From Cycas panzhihuaensis (taxonomy: Eukaryota > Cycadophyta), in assembly GCA_023213395.1 (NCBI GenBank), contig CM041465.1, positions 85,939,741 to 86,003,740 on the forward strand: 64,000 nt of DNA, given 5' to 3'. Below the pieces are notes generated by a model, which ran no database searches, had not been told where the DNA came from, and was given only the letters and a program-made list of their open reading frames with translations. Numbering within the stretch: position 1 is the stretch's first letter; the number at the start of each line of letters is the position of its first letter. Position numbers and translations under genes: made by a program. Below are positions 10,901-22,640 of the stretch, piece by piece.

Positions 10901-11690
10901 GAAGTGAGGAATACTCCTCCTATTCCAAGAATTCTCGATGTATTGGCGTGGGACTACTCGACATGAAAGGAATTGGCCCTCCATCATCTCGCACAACCTT
11001 ATGACTATTCACGGCGCTGCATACGTGCGTCGAAGCGGCGTCCTCCACTCGAAACTTTTAGCAGCGTCGAGATGGAGGTTGAGAAGCTTCTAGGCGCGGG
11101 ACTCATTTCTTCCATCGATTACCCCAAGTGGGTATCGAACATCATTCGCGTTGCCAAAAGAATGGGACTATTCGCATATGCCGACTTAGTGATATTAGCA
11201 ATGCTTGTCCTAAGGACAACTGTCTTCTCCCTTTTATTGATCAAATAATCGATTATGCAATTTGGATTTGAAGTCATGTCCTTAATGGATGGCTTCTCAA
11301 ACTATAATCAAATCGATTTCTTACGAACCGCCACAAGATGGCCTTCACTACGGTAGAGGTACCTTTACCTCTGAGGCAATGCCCTTTGGTCTTAAGAATG
11401 CGAGGGCTACTTATCAAAGAGCCATGTATTTCATTTTTATGACCTCATCAACAATCGTTGAAGGTCTTCATGGACGATATGATGGGTCTTTCACATACCG
11501 GGCCCATCATCCCTCGACTTTCGGACCATCTTCGCGATCTTGCAAGTATCACGTCAACTTAAACGCTTAAATGTGTGTTTCTTTGTCACTTCGGATAAAC
11601 TCTTGGGTTTCCTTATGTCACAACAAGGAATCCGTCGGTCCAGAAAAAGTCAAGGTGATCCTTGACATGCCACCCCCTAGAGCACAACGA
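10900..11690 (+). pseudogene. gypsy-2 reverse transcriptase, copy A
   Basis: Ty3/gypsy RT, heavily frameshifted. Visible pieces: SIISHNLMTI, the AGLISSIDYPKWVSNIIRVAK finger block, a damaged CVDFRD block, SLMDGFSNYNQI (palm, first catalytic Asp region), EAMPFGLKNARATYQRAM, and the active site FMDDMMGLSH at about 11470-11500. The two Asp of the active site are intact here, while copy B has an extra base that destroys them. Ends with SQQGI and LDMPPPRAQREIKSFLGRL. Confidence 0.8.
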
Positions 11691-12320
11691 GAAATTAAGT
11701 CATTTCTAGGTAGGCTCAGTTTTCTAAGGTGTTTTTTGGCAAATTTCGCCATAAATGCCAAACCTCTTACAAGCCTATTGAAGAAAGGAGCTCCTTTTGT
11801 TTGGTCTAATAAGACCCAAAAGGCCTTGAGGACTCAAGGAAGCTCTTGTTTCCACTCCTACGTTGGCGCCTCCTCGCTTTGATAGGCCCTTCATCCTATA
11901 CACCTCGGCAGGAGTGAATCACAGGTGCGATGCTCGCCGGAGGATGACTCGGGAACCGAGAGAGCTATCTATTTCATTAGCCGCACCCTCGTTGCCACTC
12001 AACTAAACTATTCTCCCGTCGAGAAGGAATGCCTCTCCTTGGTCCATGCAACTAAAAAGTTTAGGCATTACTTGCTCAGCAATACAACCAAGGTCATCGT
12101 TCAATCTGATCCCTTGCATTACTTGCTTACTCGTTCAGACTTAACGGGTAGGGCAGGTTGTTGGGCCGTCCTACTCCAAGAGTTTGACTTGCAAGTCATT
12201 AATAGGAAGTCGAAGAAGAGAATGATAGTAGCAGAACAATTAGTTGATCTTTGCCATCCCCAGCGTGGTGGCGTTTACATTAATGACTCTTTCCCCGACG
12301 AGTCTATTTTGACCATTTGA
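11690..12320 (+). pseudogene. gypsy-2 first RNase H, copy A
   Basis: RNase H fused to RT. Visible: INAKPLTSLLKKGAPFVW, then a broken TLAPPRFDRPFILYTS, followed by TERAIYFISRTLVATQLNYS, PVEKECLSLVHATKKFRHYL (catalytic Glu) and VIVQSDPLHYLLTRSDLTGR (catalytic Asp in S-D-P-L, lost in copy B). This is the ordinary gypsy RNase H; the element has a second one at 17196. Confidence 0.8.
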
Positions 12321-12329
12321 GACGTTTCT

Positions 12330-13500
12330 CCTCACCCGCTCGCTGATAGCGAGTGGTATGGCGACATTGTGCGATATTTGACTTAGGCGAAGTGTTGTAC
12401 AAAAGATCCTTGATGGGATCACCTTCGCTCGTCGCTTGGGTAAGTAGACCAAATACTCCATGAATACCACCATGGCATTTGCGGGGAGCTACTTTGGGGG
12501 CCAATCCATGGCCCAAAGGATCCTCTGCATGGCTTATTCTTGTTGTCCCTTTTCAAGGGCACGCCTATGCCCTTAGATGTCGGTGATGCGAGGCGGGCCA
12601 ATATCTCTCATGTGGCTTTTGAGGCTTTGCATCTATCTTATCTTCGTAGTCCTTTTCTCAATGGGGTTTAGACCTCATTGGTGCTATATCCTTTGCCATC
12701 TTCCGCACAACATAAATATATCTTAGCAGCTCGAATACTTCACCAAATGGGCAAGGCAATCCCCACATCACTATGCTGGCAAGGCGATAACCACCTTCGT
12801 CTACCGGCATATCGTTTGTCGTTCGGGATTCGGACCTCTAATTACGGATAATGGAACTTCCTTCTATAATAAGGAAATGGGCGAGCTTTGTGAGAAATTC
12901 AAGATCTCGCATAAGACCTCATCTCCTTATTACCCCAAACAAGCGGATAAGTTGAATCCTTCAACAAAACCCTTGTCAATATTCTAAAGAAGACCATTGC
13001 TCAATCTCAAAGAGATTTGCACCTTTAACTCCCTTTTGCCCTATGGGCTTATCGCACTTCTATCACTTGACCCTTTGGAATGACTCCATTCTCTTTAGTC
13101 TATGGGCAGGGCGGTACTCCTTTGGAAGTGGAGATCCCTCTCTATGGGTTTCCCTTGAGTTCTCATCGGCGAGGAGTCTATCTGTTAGGCTCGCCTCTTG
13201 GATCTCGAAGCCCTGGATGAAAGGCGCTTAATGGCTTATCAAGCGAACCTCGCTTTGAAAGCCCACCTACAAAGGACTCACGATAAATATCTTCGTGCTG
13301 CGTCCTTTGTGCCACGGGACCATGTCCTTAAATTGGAATACCTTTATGATCGCTTTGGCCAAATTTGGGCCCAAATGGGTAGGCCCTTAGTCATTCTCGA
13401 AAGCCTCGACAGCGGGCGCCTACGGGATTGCCACCTTGAAAAGCTTGGAATTTGAGAAGGCGGTCAGCGGAAATTCCTTAAGAAGTTTCGCATGATCTTT
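12330..13500 (+). pseudogene. gypsy-2 integrase, copy A
   Basis: Integrase remnant. Zinc-binding region about 12390-12600 (HHGICGS-like block, then LRCR followed by a TGA between the two Cys codons). Core: the first Asp in the GLDLIGA stretch near 12670; second in LITDNGTSFYN near 12845; Glu in VESFNKTL near 12955, preceded by a TAA where NGQ is expected. C-terminal part from 13198: LDERRLMAYQANLALKAHLQRTHDKYLRAASF and a GPF-type stretch. Shares its main nonsense codons with copy B. Confidence 0.8.
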
Positions 13501-14055
13501 CGGCTATGTCTTTGCCATGCTCCGAAATGAGCCTAAACTACCATCTTAGGTTGTTCCCATCCTTCCCAACCATGGGTAGAATAGCAATTTAAGATGGATT
13601 CTCACTTTTTCTTTTGGTTCCTCCCGCGGAACCCATATTCCCATATTCCTTTAGGATTTTTGTCTTCCTATTTGGGCATCCCCCAATTAGGACGACGCTT
13701 TTAAATACCATTACTCCTCTCTCTTGCACGTTATTTCTTTCATATTACGCTATACTCCTCGTGAATGTGCATGTCGTTCTATTTCTAACCTCACACCTCT
13801 CTATCACCTCTACTTACAGTGGATGTGTGCTCCTGTTAGACATATAGCCATATATGGAAGGAAATACATGCATCTTACAATAAAACACTTACAACAAAAC
13901 ATTTGCAACATACAAAACAAAGCATACATGCTATCTACCACATAGTATACACACCATCTCATGTCAAAATGGGGTACCAACTACCGTGTATATATACATC
14001 AAAAATCGTATGTTACATCATACATGTCGGAGCCGGTGTCCTTGCGAGGGTACAA
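13500..14055. other. Spacer between integrase and antisense gene, copy A
   Basis: Non-coding sequence with no supported frame on either strand. It would hold the 3' ends of both the sense pol and the antisense PMD gene. It contains CATATAGCCATATATGG and similar AT-rich palindromic patches (about 13838-13860). Confidence 0.5.
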
Positions 14056-16010
14056 TCATATGAGCCTATATATGTCTATATATGTACGTGCTTTCCTATC
14101 AAAATCAATATACATATCTCCTACTCTATTGTTGCCCCGCTCCTGGGGTACCATCTCCTGGCCTGTGTGATCCCTCTCATGGGGACCACATCCCTCTGAG
14201 GCTCCTCCTAGGCCTCTGCGAGCTACCTGCCTCGCTCCCCTCATCACGTGGCCATCTCGGAGTCGTCACTGCTATATGAGTGTATGTCCTGCTCCTGCTC
14301 AACCTTAATGCCATTTGGTCCACTAGCTGATCATATCGAGCACGGATCGATCCCTCTCTCCCCGAGTCCCTCCTCCATACTGGAGTCTCTCTCCTCTGTC
14401 GTTATGAGGCACTCCTCCAGCACTGTTATCCGGACTGTGCTCTCTGCATCTCCACCGGCTCCTCCCTGAGCCTCTACAAAGCTGGACCCATCCGTGTAGC
14501 GCATCTCGCTCACTCCTCGCCTGATCGAGCTCTCGCTGCATCTATCCCTTGAATACTATGTACTCTTAGGACTCTGCAGCCCAGATGTCTCTCGCCCTCC
14601 TTGAGGCGAATGCCTCCATGTGGGTACTTGCCGATCTAGGCGCATCCTCTGCTTGGATGGGCAGTTGCCCCTCTGCATACACCTGAGGGAACATCTCCCT
14701 CACCGTGGCCTCTACTAGTCTCCTAACCTCTGCGGTGCACCTTGATGCAACATCTTGGTGTGTCGGTGTATATCCCTTGCATACCATGATAAAATAAAAT
14801 CAAATATCTACCTAGTTGTCAAATGACTAAGGAAATGGTTAGGCCTCACCTGCCATGGTCGTTGACTCCTCTGCTTTCATGTGACATCCTCTCCTCTAGC
14901 TCTCACTTGCGGGTACCTCATCCTCGGGTACCTCCTCTACTTAGACCTCTCTCCTCGTAGGGACCAGCTCAACTCTCGTATCTCCGGATCTCTTCATAAT
15001 TCGTAGCATGTGGGCCCTAGTCACCAACCCCCTGCTCTCCTCAGTTGCCTCTGATGGGCTCGCCTCTCTTCTGACAGTCCTGGATGGTCCTGCTGCTCCT
15101 CTTGTCGACCTCGATGGACCTGCCTCTCCTATAGGTCACGATGGGCCGGCCCCATCTCCTCCATCAGCGTCGTCATCGTCGTCATCATCATCTATGGGTG
15201 CTCCTACTCCACCTGCCTCATCATCGCCATCCCACCTCACCAATCTGTATGGATCTACTACATAGTCCGTCATGGTGAGGAGGTCGAGCGATGTCGCCTC
15301 CCGATCACCCGGACGTGGGCTGGTCCTCCGTCCTCCTAAGTCGAGTCTACCATCGCAGACCATCGAGCCCACTCTACATGGGGTGTGGTCCCCGCTAGTA
15401 CCGCGCCGCGAGTGATCAAAAACTAGCATAGCAACGTGATGATGTATGACAACCCTCCTGCTGTCGATCGATAATGTCGAGCTACGCGATGAGGTTCGCC
15501 GCTATCAGGGTGGCCTAGTCCATCCTCTCGCTAACCCGCGATGGCGCACTACATCTATCTATCCTCTGGGTATCTCTCTGTAGTTATGTTTAAAATCCGA
15601 GCGAGAATGCATAGTGTGATCAGCTTCCTCACCCGAGGAATCCTCGACATCAGCATAATCTGGAGAGGAATCCCTCTCCGCTCCCACCTGTCAGCCCCTG
15701 TAAAGAATGTGGCCACCTCTGCATGTCTTTGCCTCGGTGCTCCCAATCTCCTTTGGCCTCTGGTCGTGGTACCCCGAGTCTGCTGGATGTCTCTTGGTGT
15801 AACTGTCACATCCCCTACCTGAGGCAAGTGAAACACGTGCCTCCTCGATCCAGTGTGACCTTATGTCTACCGTGACCTTTGATCTGATGCAAACTGAGGT
15901 GTCTTCAGGGCCTTGTATAGGCCACACCTCCACAAGGTCGCCTTGTCCTCCCGGGACATCATCTCTATGTAGCTCAGCATAGCCATGCCGACATTTTCGC
16001 AATTATCCAC
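14056..16010 (-). pseudogene. Antisense plant-mobile-domain (PMD) gene of gypsy-2, copy A
   Basis: Minus-strand coding remnant between integrase and the 3' LTR. From its 5' end: DNCENVGMAMLSYIEMMS, REDKATLWRCGLYKALKTPQ, a frame break, then HVFHLPQVGDVTVTPRDIQQ (15770-15836), which is the PMD signature (a FHLP block, then a T-x-x-D-h-x-x-h-L-G block). Next ADRWERRGIPLQIMLMSRIP and IPRVRKLITLCILARI (helical part), YVVDPYRLVRWDGDDEAGG and an eight-Asp run at about 15165-15190, and a C-terminal coiled coil (MQRELDQARSERDALHGWV, 14480-14541). Copy B is cleaner. PMDs are known from MAIN/MAIL host genes and from several plant transposons. Confidence 0.6.
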
Positions 16011-16161
16011 CGCGATAACTGCCTACCAGCACCAAAAAATAATCAATGTCAGCCTCCTAACAATCATCTATGCTCCTAGCTATCTCTCATCTTTCCCTAC
16101 CTGAGATTTGGGGCCTTATGGCCCCTCACCTTCTTTTTTCTGATTTTCTATCTCCATACCA

Positions 16162-16193
16162 TGCTAAACTTAGCGGTACCGCTAAGTTTAGCA
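16162..16193. promoter_or_regulatory. Perfect 32-bp palindrome, copy A
   Basis: The half-site TGCTAAACTTAGCGGT is followed directly by its exact reverse complement, with no spacer. It lies about 150 bp upstream of the first PMD codons on the minus strand and is conserved base for base in copy B. It may be a dimer binding site or a cruciform/hairpin-forming element; its function is unknown. Confidence 0.7.
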
Positions 16194-16199
16194 AATCAT

Positions 16200-17195
16200 G
16201 ATGATCTGTGGGCCCCGCAGCCATGATCGCAGCACCGCGATCTTGGCCGCGGTACGAACGGCAACGCCCCTAAAAGGGGGGATTTCTACTCAAAAAGTGA
16301 AAAAAAATTCTTGTGGTGGACCAGAGTGGTGCTGGGACCGGGCTCCACCCAATGCCCGGTCCAGCCTCTTTACGGGTCTAATTTAAGCTCCGAGAGGCCT
16401 CTAATTGCCTATAAGGAGCGTAAAAATTACATAAAAACTACGAAAAAGCAATGAATTTTGAACTTTGAAATGGGAAAGGTTTTGTGAGATCCACTCACTG
16501 GATCTAACCTGGCCATCGTCATTTCGTCTCGGCGATCTCATTGTGCTCGATCAAAACAATCGATCGTCCCGCGTGCCTCAAAGTTGGGCGGCGCTCACTA
16601 CGTAAGGAGATGGCTTTGGTTTCTCCACGGTGGTGAAAATGAATCCATTTTCCGTTCGATTTCCTTATATAGGCGGGGGTCCGCAGGCACTTCTTATTTT
16701 TGACCTCATGGCGGATTTGTTGGGACCATCCCGTTTCCTTGATCGCCTTTTCCTTCTAGCCCTGTCGCCCGTTGTGCTTTATTGATGCCATTTTTTCCCT
16801 CTCTTGTAAGGGCATTTATGGCGCCCCATTATTGTACTTTTTCTAGGGCCCTTCTGCCTCGTTTTACGCACCACTCTCATGCATGCCTGAGTTTATACTC
16901 GTTTGGCTCATTTCGCCACTCTGGACTCGTTTTCGCAGCCCTTTTTTGCTCCTGGGGTTCCCAAAGGGAATACTCCCTCATCCAAGGGCATGTTTTACTT
17001 CCTGAAATAACCTTTTGCACCCCAGGGCATCTTTTCTCCGTCTGCTCCTAGACGGTGGTCGGACTGCTTGCTCCCGTCCTTGGATAACCTCATTGCTAAG
17101 TCCTCCTACCCTTCACAGCCACTTATTGCCTATTTTTTCGAGTATCTCTTTCATTTCGTCACTATTTACTTGCTACTAGGGTTCAGTGTTCAAAC
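16200..17195. other. Region between antisense gene start and second RNase H, copy A
   Basis: About 1 kb with no supported gene on either strand. It probably contains the antisense promoter and 5' UTR (TATA candidate at 16663). The short plus-strand frame near 16782-17051 is Phe/Ser/Cys-rich, has no recognisable domain and is likely chance. Confidence 0.45.
16663..16673 (-). promoter_or_regulatory. TATA box candidate for the antisense gene, copy A
   Basis: On the minus strand CCTATATAAGG, a strong plant TATA match, about 650 bp upstream of the first PMD codons. Conserved in copy B at 43890-43900. The plus strand also reads TATATAGG, so direction is not proven. Confidence 0.45.
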
Positions 17196-17604
17196 ATGTC
17201 CCTCTACATTTTCTACAAGCGATGGGCCGCGATAACCCAGAACCTTGCATTGCATGGATTCTTGTGACTCTTTTGGACATGATTTCCTGCGTTCCGGCAT
17301 CTTCTTCCCGAGGCAACTAATAACGAAGCTGAGTATACGGCCGTTATTGAAGCCCTTACTGATGCTCTTCGTTTCCATCGCGGATCCATCGTGTTGTTTT
17401 GCGATTCTCAGGCTGTAGTGTCCCATCTCACCCAGGTTTACCAGGTGCGATGCCCTCACCTAAGAACCCTCGCGTCTGCTGCCAGGTCTCTCTTGAGTCG
17501 CTTCTCATCGATTGATATTTAGCACATCCATTGGGACCTCAATCTTTGAGGCCGAGGCCTTATCGCCTCATCATTGTCGCCTCCCTCTTCCTAACCACCT
17601 TTGA
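17196..17604 (+). pseudogene. gypsy-2 second RNase H (archaeal type, aRNH), copy A
   Basis: Same gene as 44422-44844 in copy B but frameshifted. Readable blocks: ATG and MSLYIF, GRDNPE-like block, F-x-P-x-x-T-N-N-E-A-E-Y (catalytic Glu), EALTDALRFHRGSIVLFCDSQ (catalytic Asp), SHLTQVYQVRCPHL. The TAG after VDI (about 17518) is shared with copy B. Substitutions between copies here are mostly C/T and G/A changes, which look biological. Confidence 0.7.
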
Positions 17605-17948
17605 GGCTTGCACAGCCGGCCCGTGCAGGAGTCTCTGGTCGCTTTTAGTTCGATGTGCTTGTTCGGTTTGTTGGATGCCCTCCATCACTTTCGTTGCGCC
17701 GGCAATGGGGCATCATTTTATTGGCTCTATACACCTGCAGGTCGATGTTTAGATGATGCATAGGCAGCCCCTACGTTGTCCTCATCTTCGTCTCCTTTGT
17801 CCCAGCGTTCGCCCACGACACTCCAGACACCCTTGGTCCATATGTTGTTCATGATTGTTTTACGTATGTATACATGTATGTGCTCTTGATGTTTTGATTG
17901 TCGACGTCGCCATCACATCATGCTTCCGAGCGGTGAGGCTCTACTACT

Positions 17949-17958
17949 AAGGGGGCAG
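17949..17958 (+). other. gypsy-2 polypurine tract, copy A
   Basis: AAGGGGGCAG directly before the TGTTTC that opens the 3' LTR. Same at 45196-45205. Confidence 0.75.
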
Positions 17959-20473
17959 TGTTTCTCGGCTACTGGGAATAGACTCGAGATGCATCGACTC
18001 AGGTAAGCTCAGGTATACATTCTCACGTCTCCCTGCTCTTGTTTGGGATGAGATTATTTAGCGTAGACTACTTGACATATGCTTGCCTGCCTACATTGCT
18101 TGTTTGCTTGATCATATTGCATGTGTACTACGACGCTTTGACTATGACAACTCACAGTAGGGGCATTCCTCAGTGAATGTTACACCCCATATAGCGCACA
18201 GCCACCTACTTCATCTCCACGACCCTCGGGATGCTTTGTGATCATGTTTTCCATTATTCGACATTTTGATCATGTTGCGTCTCCTCCAAGTCGATTAATT
18301 CCTTGGTTGAGACCCATTTTCTTTGTTGTGACTACTTGCCCATCACCTAGGTATTCCCTAGTTGTTTAGGTCTTAATTTACTCTCAATATTAACTCCAAA
18401 GCCCTATTCCTACTTATTTTTATTTATTTTTATTTCCGGTCTAGCCATTTAATAAACTTGATACTGCGATCTTTGCCGCGATAAGTGAAGTTCTACCGGT
18501 GTTTGAAATTTTAAAAATCACAGCGGTTTCCACTTTTTCACGGAGCGCCCGTGGCACCTACTAATTTGCATCATACGACATCCATAACATTCACTGCGGT
18601 GAGCAGGGGATAAAACAATATTTCCTCTTCATTTCAATGATCTTTTACTCATTTTTCTGAAAATTACACAAAATCCTCACGAAACCTCTCGTAAGAGAGA
18701 CACACGATTCTTGGCTCGATTCTAAGGACCATTCTTTATTGCTCACTGTGACAAGCTCTACATCTACTTGCGGGACTTCAAGGCTTCAGGAGGATCATCA
18801 TCAAAATCTCCCAAAGACAAGCTACAAGGCTCCAAACCCATAGGATCATTCTTACATTTCTCTCCTTTCCAAAACACTGCCATCATAATCCATAGAATGC
18901 TCATTATTTTCAACAAATTCATGTTTGAAATCTTCCCAACAAGGTACCTCTCACATTTACTTTGTGATTTATGTTATTTCTTTATGTTTTTGTGGATAAA
19001 CTCTTAGTTTATGTGCCTTCTTATTACTGTACCTATTTGGCATCATTTTCTTGTCTTTTGGCATAATATCGCTTTCGATAATCCCTGCAAACCTACTCTT
19101 AGGTGGCTGTTGCAAGGGGGTAACACAAAGAGAATTTGAGGGAGGAAGGCGGGGTTCGTCCCCCTTGCTGTCCTTCTCCCCAAGGGTTTCATCCCTTATT
19201 CTCTTTCCCCTTGCCTTTAGTGCCTTCTTAGGTGTCAAGTTAGGGGGTTTAGAAACCCATTTTCAGAGCTAAACCAACGTTGGCAGCCCATTGCCATGCT
19301 GGTTCTAGATTTCTGTCTATTGGTTTTAGGCATCTCATAAGCTCTGAAACTGTTTCTTACCGGTCAACGGTTTGTCACTCACCCAATCAAACGATTTACT
19401 GTTTGTAGCATCTCGTTCTTTGGGTGTTTGCATACCTTTTAGTTACCCTCTTCTTTCTCATTATTCGTTGTCCTGTGTCCTTGCTGCGAGTCTGTTTCCC
19501 TTCCCAAGACTAAGTGGAGACTTCTTGTAGGTGAGTTAGCCATTCCGAGGCTATACTCTTCATTTTTTGGTGTCATTCGCAGAAAATGTTTGCGGGAGTT
19601 TTTATTAAATATTATTCCATTAAATGATAGTATATATGCTTAGCTTAGTTTGATTTTATTTCCTCTAAGTCTAGTATATATACTCGGCCTATTTTATGGC
19701 CCCTCTTCCGAGAGGGAGATACTCGTGTAGTTGACTTGCAGGGTCTCGCATCGGTGGAGTCGCATGTGGAACAAAGCCCATTGCAGGTTAGTTCCACATT
19801 TAGTATTTCTTGTCATTTTCTGTTGTTTGCTTTCCTATTTTACTTTTACATGCATAAGGGGAGGTAAGCTAGCCCCTCTTCGGTTGCTTGCGGCAACCAT
19901 TGCCAACCGATGTCGCATGTGCAACAAGTGGGCGAGGAAGGGCGAGAAGCAAAGAGGCGGATAGCACTCCATTTGAACCTTGGGTCTAGGTATTTTCTTT
20001 ATCCTCATATATCTTCTTTATGTTGTTTTCCTTTATGCACATGTTTGCGTAGTTAGAAACATATAAGGAATTGAAAGTGGAAAGGCACATATTTTTGCTT
20101 TGCATTGCTCTTATCTAGTGGTTAGTCTAGCATATTTAGATAGTTTACTTCATGTTAGAGCTACCCATACTTTACCCCCTTTTAGCCTACACCTAGGCAT
20201 ACACTCTACCTACATCCCCATTCTCGTGTTGTCTTCTCACTTCCCTGAGAAGACGCAACATGCCAGGTTCTCCCCTCCTCTTCCCGGCCATCCGAGGGAT
20301 AGGAAGGCCCTGCTTTGTGTAGCTACACAGAGCAACCGAGGCACCTCTGCAATTCGAATCCAGCGCTCACAGGCGCGGACTCTGCGGTGAAGTCCCTTAA
20401 TGTTTAGCCTAACCTAGCTTTGCATAATTCGTTCCTTTCGCTAAATGTAGGGATACCATCCAGCAAGCGTTCA
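17959..20473 (+). repeat. 3' LTR of gypsy-2, copy A
   Basis: 2515 bp, TGTTTCTCGGCTACTGGGAA to GCGTTCA. Followed by CATAG (target duplication with one change). Colinear with 4345-6865 but with many substitutions and some indels, including a gaatgttacaccccatatagcgc block that the 5' LTR lacks. Confidence 0.85.
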
Positions 20474-20478
20474 CATAG

Positions 20479-21600
20479 CCATATAAATTTTCTAGCAGGA
20501 AGATTCAAATTCCTCTCACTTTTCTAGTATTTTCTCTCTTGGTCAAAATTTAAGTTTGAAAGTAAATTTTTAAGTTTACTTCTTCCTTTTCTTAATTAAA
20601 AAGAAGGGGTTTTTCAAATAGAAAAAGTAAAAAAAATACTCATTGTAATAGTAAAACACCTGGATTGTAGTAAAATATGATGTTTATACTTAGCATCTTT
20701 GTATATTTGTTCATGTACATGTACATTGATAGACAAAAGCATAAAAGCAATAGTCAATACATTAGCAATTCATTTCAACAACATAAACATAAACATATTT
20801 TCATATTCTCTAAAATGAACCTATTAGTTTAATTTATATTTATGGGTTCTTAACTTGTGCACCTTAGTTAAAATAGACCATAGATAATAGAAGTTCGAGT
20901 CCTAAGGGATGTGTGAATTTCATCTTGGGTATGGTCTTAGCAAAATCTTGGTGGAGCGATAGGTTAGCCATACTACGGGCTCCCTTTAGAGATTATCTTG
21001 ATAACCCGATCGGGAAAACTAAAACCTTAACGTGAATTAAAATCAACTTGGGTCCAATATCCATCATAGTTGTGGGATACCGCATTATCTTAGTTTGACT
21101 CTTCAAATGGGGTATATAGTTGCTCACTAGTGAACTAGGTGAGGCGGAGTATTTGAGCTCCCACTATAATTTGGATTTTACAACTAAGCATGTGTGAGTA
21201 TCACATATGAAGGCCCTAATTATATACTAGAAGTTTTAGGCATCGAAACCTCACCTACATTTAGACATAAGTTAGAGGTTAGTGGTATGACACATCACCA
21301 CTCTTTGCTAGCTCTACATTAGGCCCCATTCTTGTATCATTGTTTATTCTCATTCTTCATAGTTATTGAAAAATACTTTAATTATTACTTGTCTTCTCAT
21401 CATAGCATTCATTTCAATATCCCTGCTATGCTAGATGTATTAGCCACATGTGTTAGTGACACATACTTTTATCATCTCTTCTACTTCATCATCATCACTA
21501 TGTCATCTTAATTTAAGTAGAATATCAAGCGTATGTTAAAGACAAAGAAAATTAAGATTTATAGTATATTGGAGTTTAAAATGTTATAAAGTATGAAGGC
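20479..21600 (+). other. copia-1 leader, second part, copy A
   Basis: The copia-1 leader resumes after gypsy-2. AT-rich, no gene. Contains a tacatgtacatgtacattg patch near 20714. Nothing else recognised. Confidence 0.55.
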
Positions 21601-22640
21601 CTTTAGAGCCCACTTACGACCTACACCCATCGTACCTACAATAGCTAAAACACCTACTTACGGTGGGCTGCTCCAAAAGCTTCTATAGATATCGCGACCA
21701 AACTGATGGAAAATTGATGATGAAAAGATTCATGCAAGAATTACATTGGTTATTAATTTCTCTTTACACAATTTGATTGACGAAGAGCAACATGATACAA
21801 CATGGAAGGTCCTAAAGTTCTTAAGAAGAACTTTGATACTAAATCGGTTAGAAGTTGTTTATTTTGTTACGAAAATAAACAAATTAAAAAATCTTGAAGG
21901 GATGAGCTCATGAAACAATAAATCTCCTTGACCAATAAAGCAGAGAATTAACAAAGATTTTAAGACCTAATGTATCACTTGGACATTCTTGATTTAATCA
22001 TATCTATATGTCACTGATTATAGAACTTGTTTGGAAGTCTTCAATCTAGTAGAACATTAAAACACTTAACTTTAAAGTGCTTGCTAAATAGTTTATAAAA
22101 ATTTGACAAGACTTTTGATACCAACTTTGTAGCCTCTAACTCTCTTCTAGATGCAGCCTTTGAAGTGGAAGAAGATGTTTGCTACATAAAGAATCAAGGT
22201 CCATCTCAGAGCAAAGAGAAACAAGCTGACGAGAGGAAGAGGAAGAAACATGAGAAATCATCTCTGAGGTCAACCAAACCCTTAGTCACAACCTCAACAA
22301 AAGGCATGGCAATTTATGCCAAACTAATACCTTTAGGGGCGACAATTAAACTATTACGTGTGATCGGTATAAGTAAAGGACACCCACAAAAATTATAGAA
22401 TTGCTACTTATAAGTTGAGTAAGTTCCAAGCAAAACAGGAGCTCATGATGTTGAAGAAACTTGTAAAGAATCCTTTAGTGGTGTAGGTTTTATATAAGCA
22501 CACTTTCAAAGAGTTAAAGAAATTTTCGACATCAAATGCCATTGACAATTCTGAAGATACTTTGAAACTCGATGTGGATGTATCGCTTGTGAATTCCCTT
22601 CACGATGCCAAGCCTTATTGGAATTGCAAATAATGTTCGC
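21600..22640 (+). pseudogene. copia-1 gag, copy A
   Basis: Broken UBN2-type gag. In frame pieces around 21700-21910 read the KIDDEKIHARITLVINFSLH core and the EQHDTTWK block; copy B has it open. The downstream charged ORF 22165-22398 (EEDVCYIKNQGPSQSKEKQADERKRKKHEKSS) is the gag tail before a putative degenerate zinc knuckle (YYVCDRY..) near 22350. Confidence 0.6.

Noticed and set aside
13838-13960. Regularly spaced AT-rich words (acttacaacaaaacatttgc) as a possible CRISPR-like or satellite array
   Set aside because: Only two imperfect words; no regular unit, and the context is a eukaryotic retroelement.
15008-15265. Plus-strand Ser/Pro-rich frame identical in both copies (also 42223-42480)
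   Set aside because: It is the complement of the Asp-rich part of the antisense PMD gene; the Ser run is the other strand of the Asp codons.
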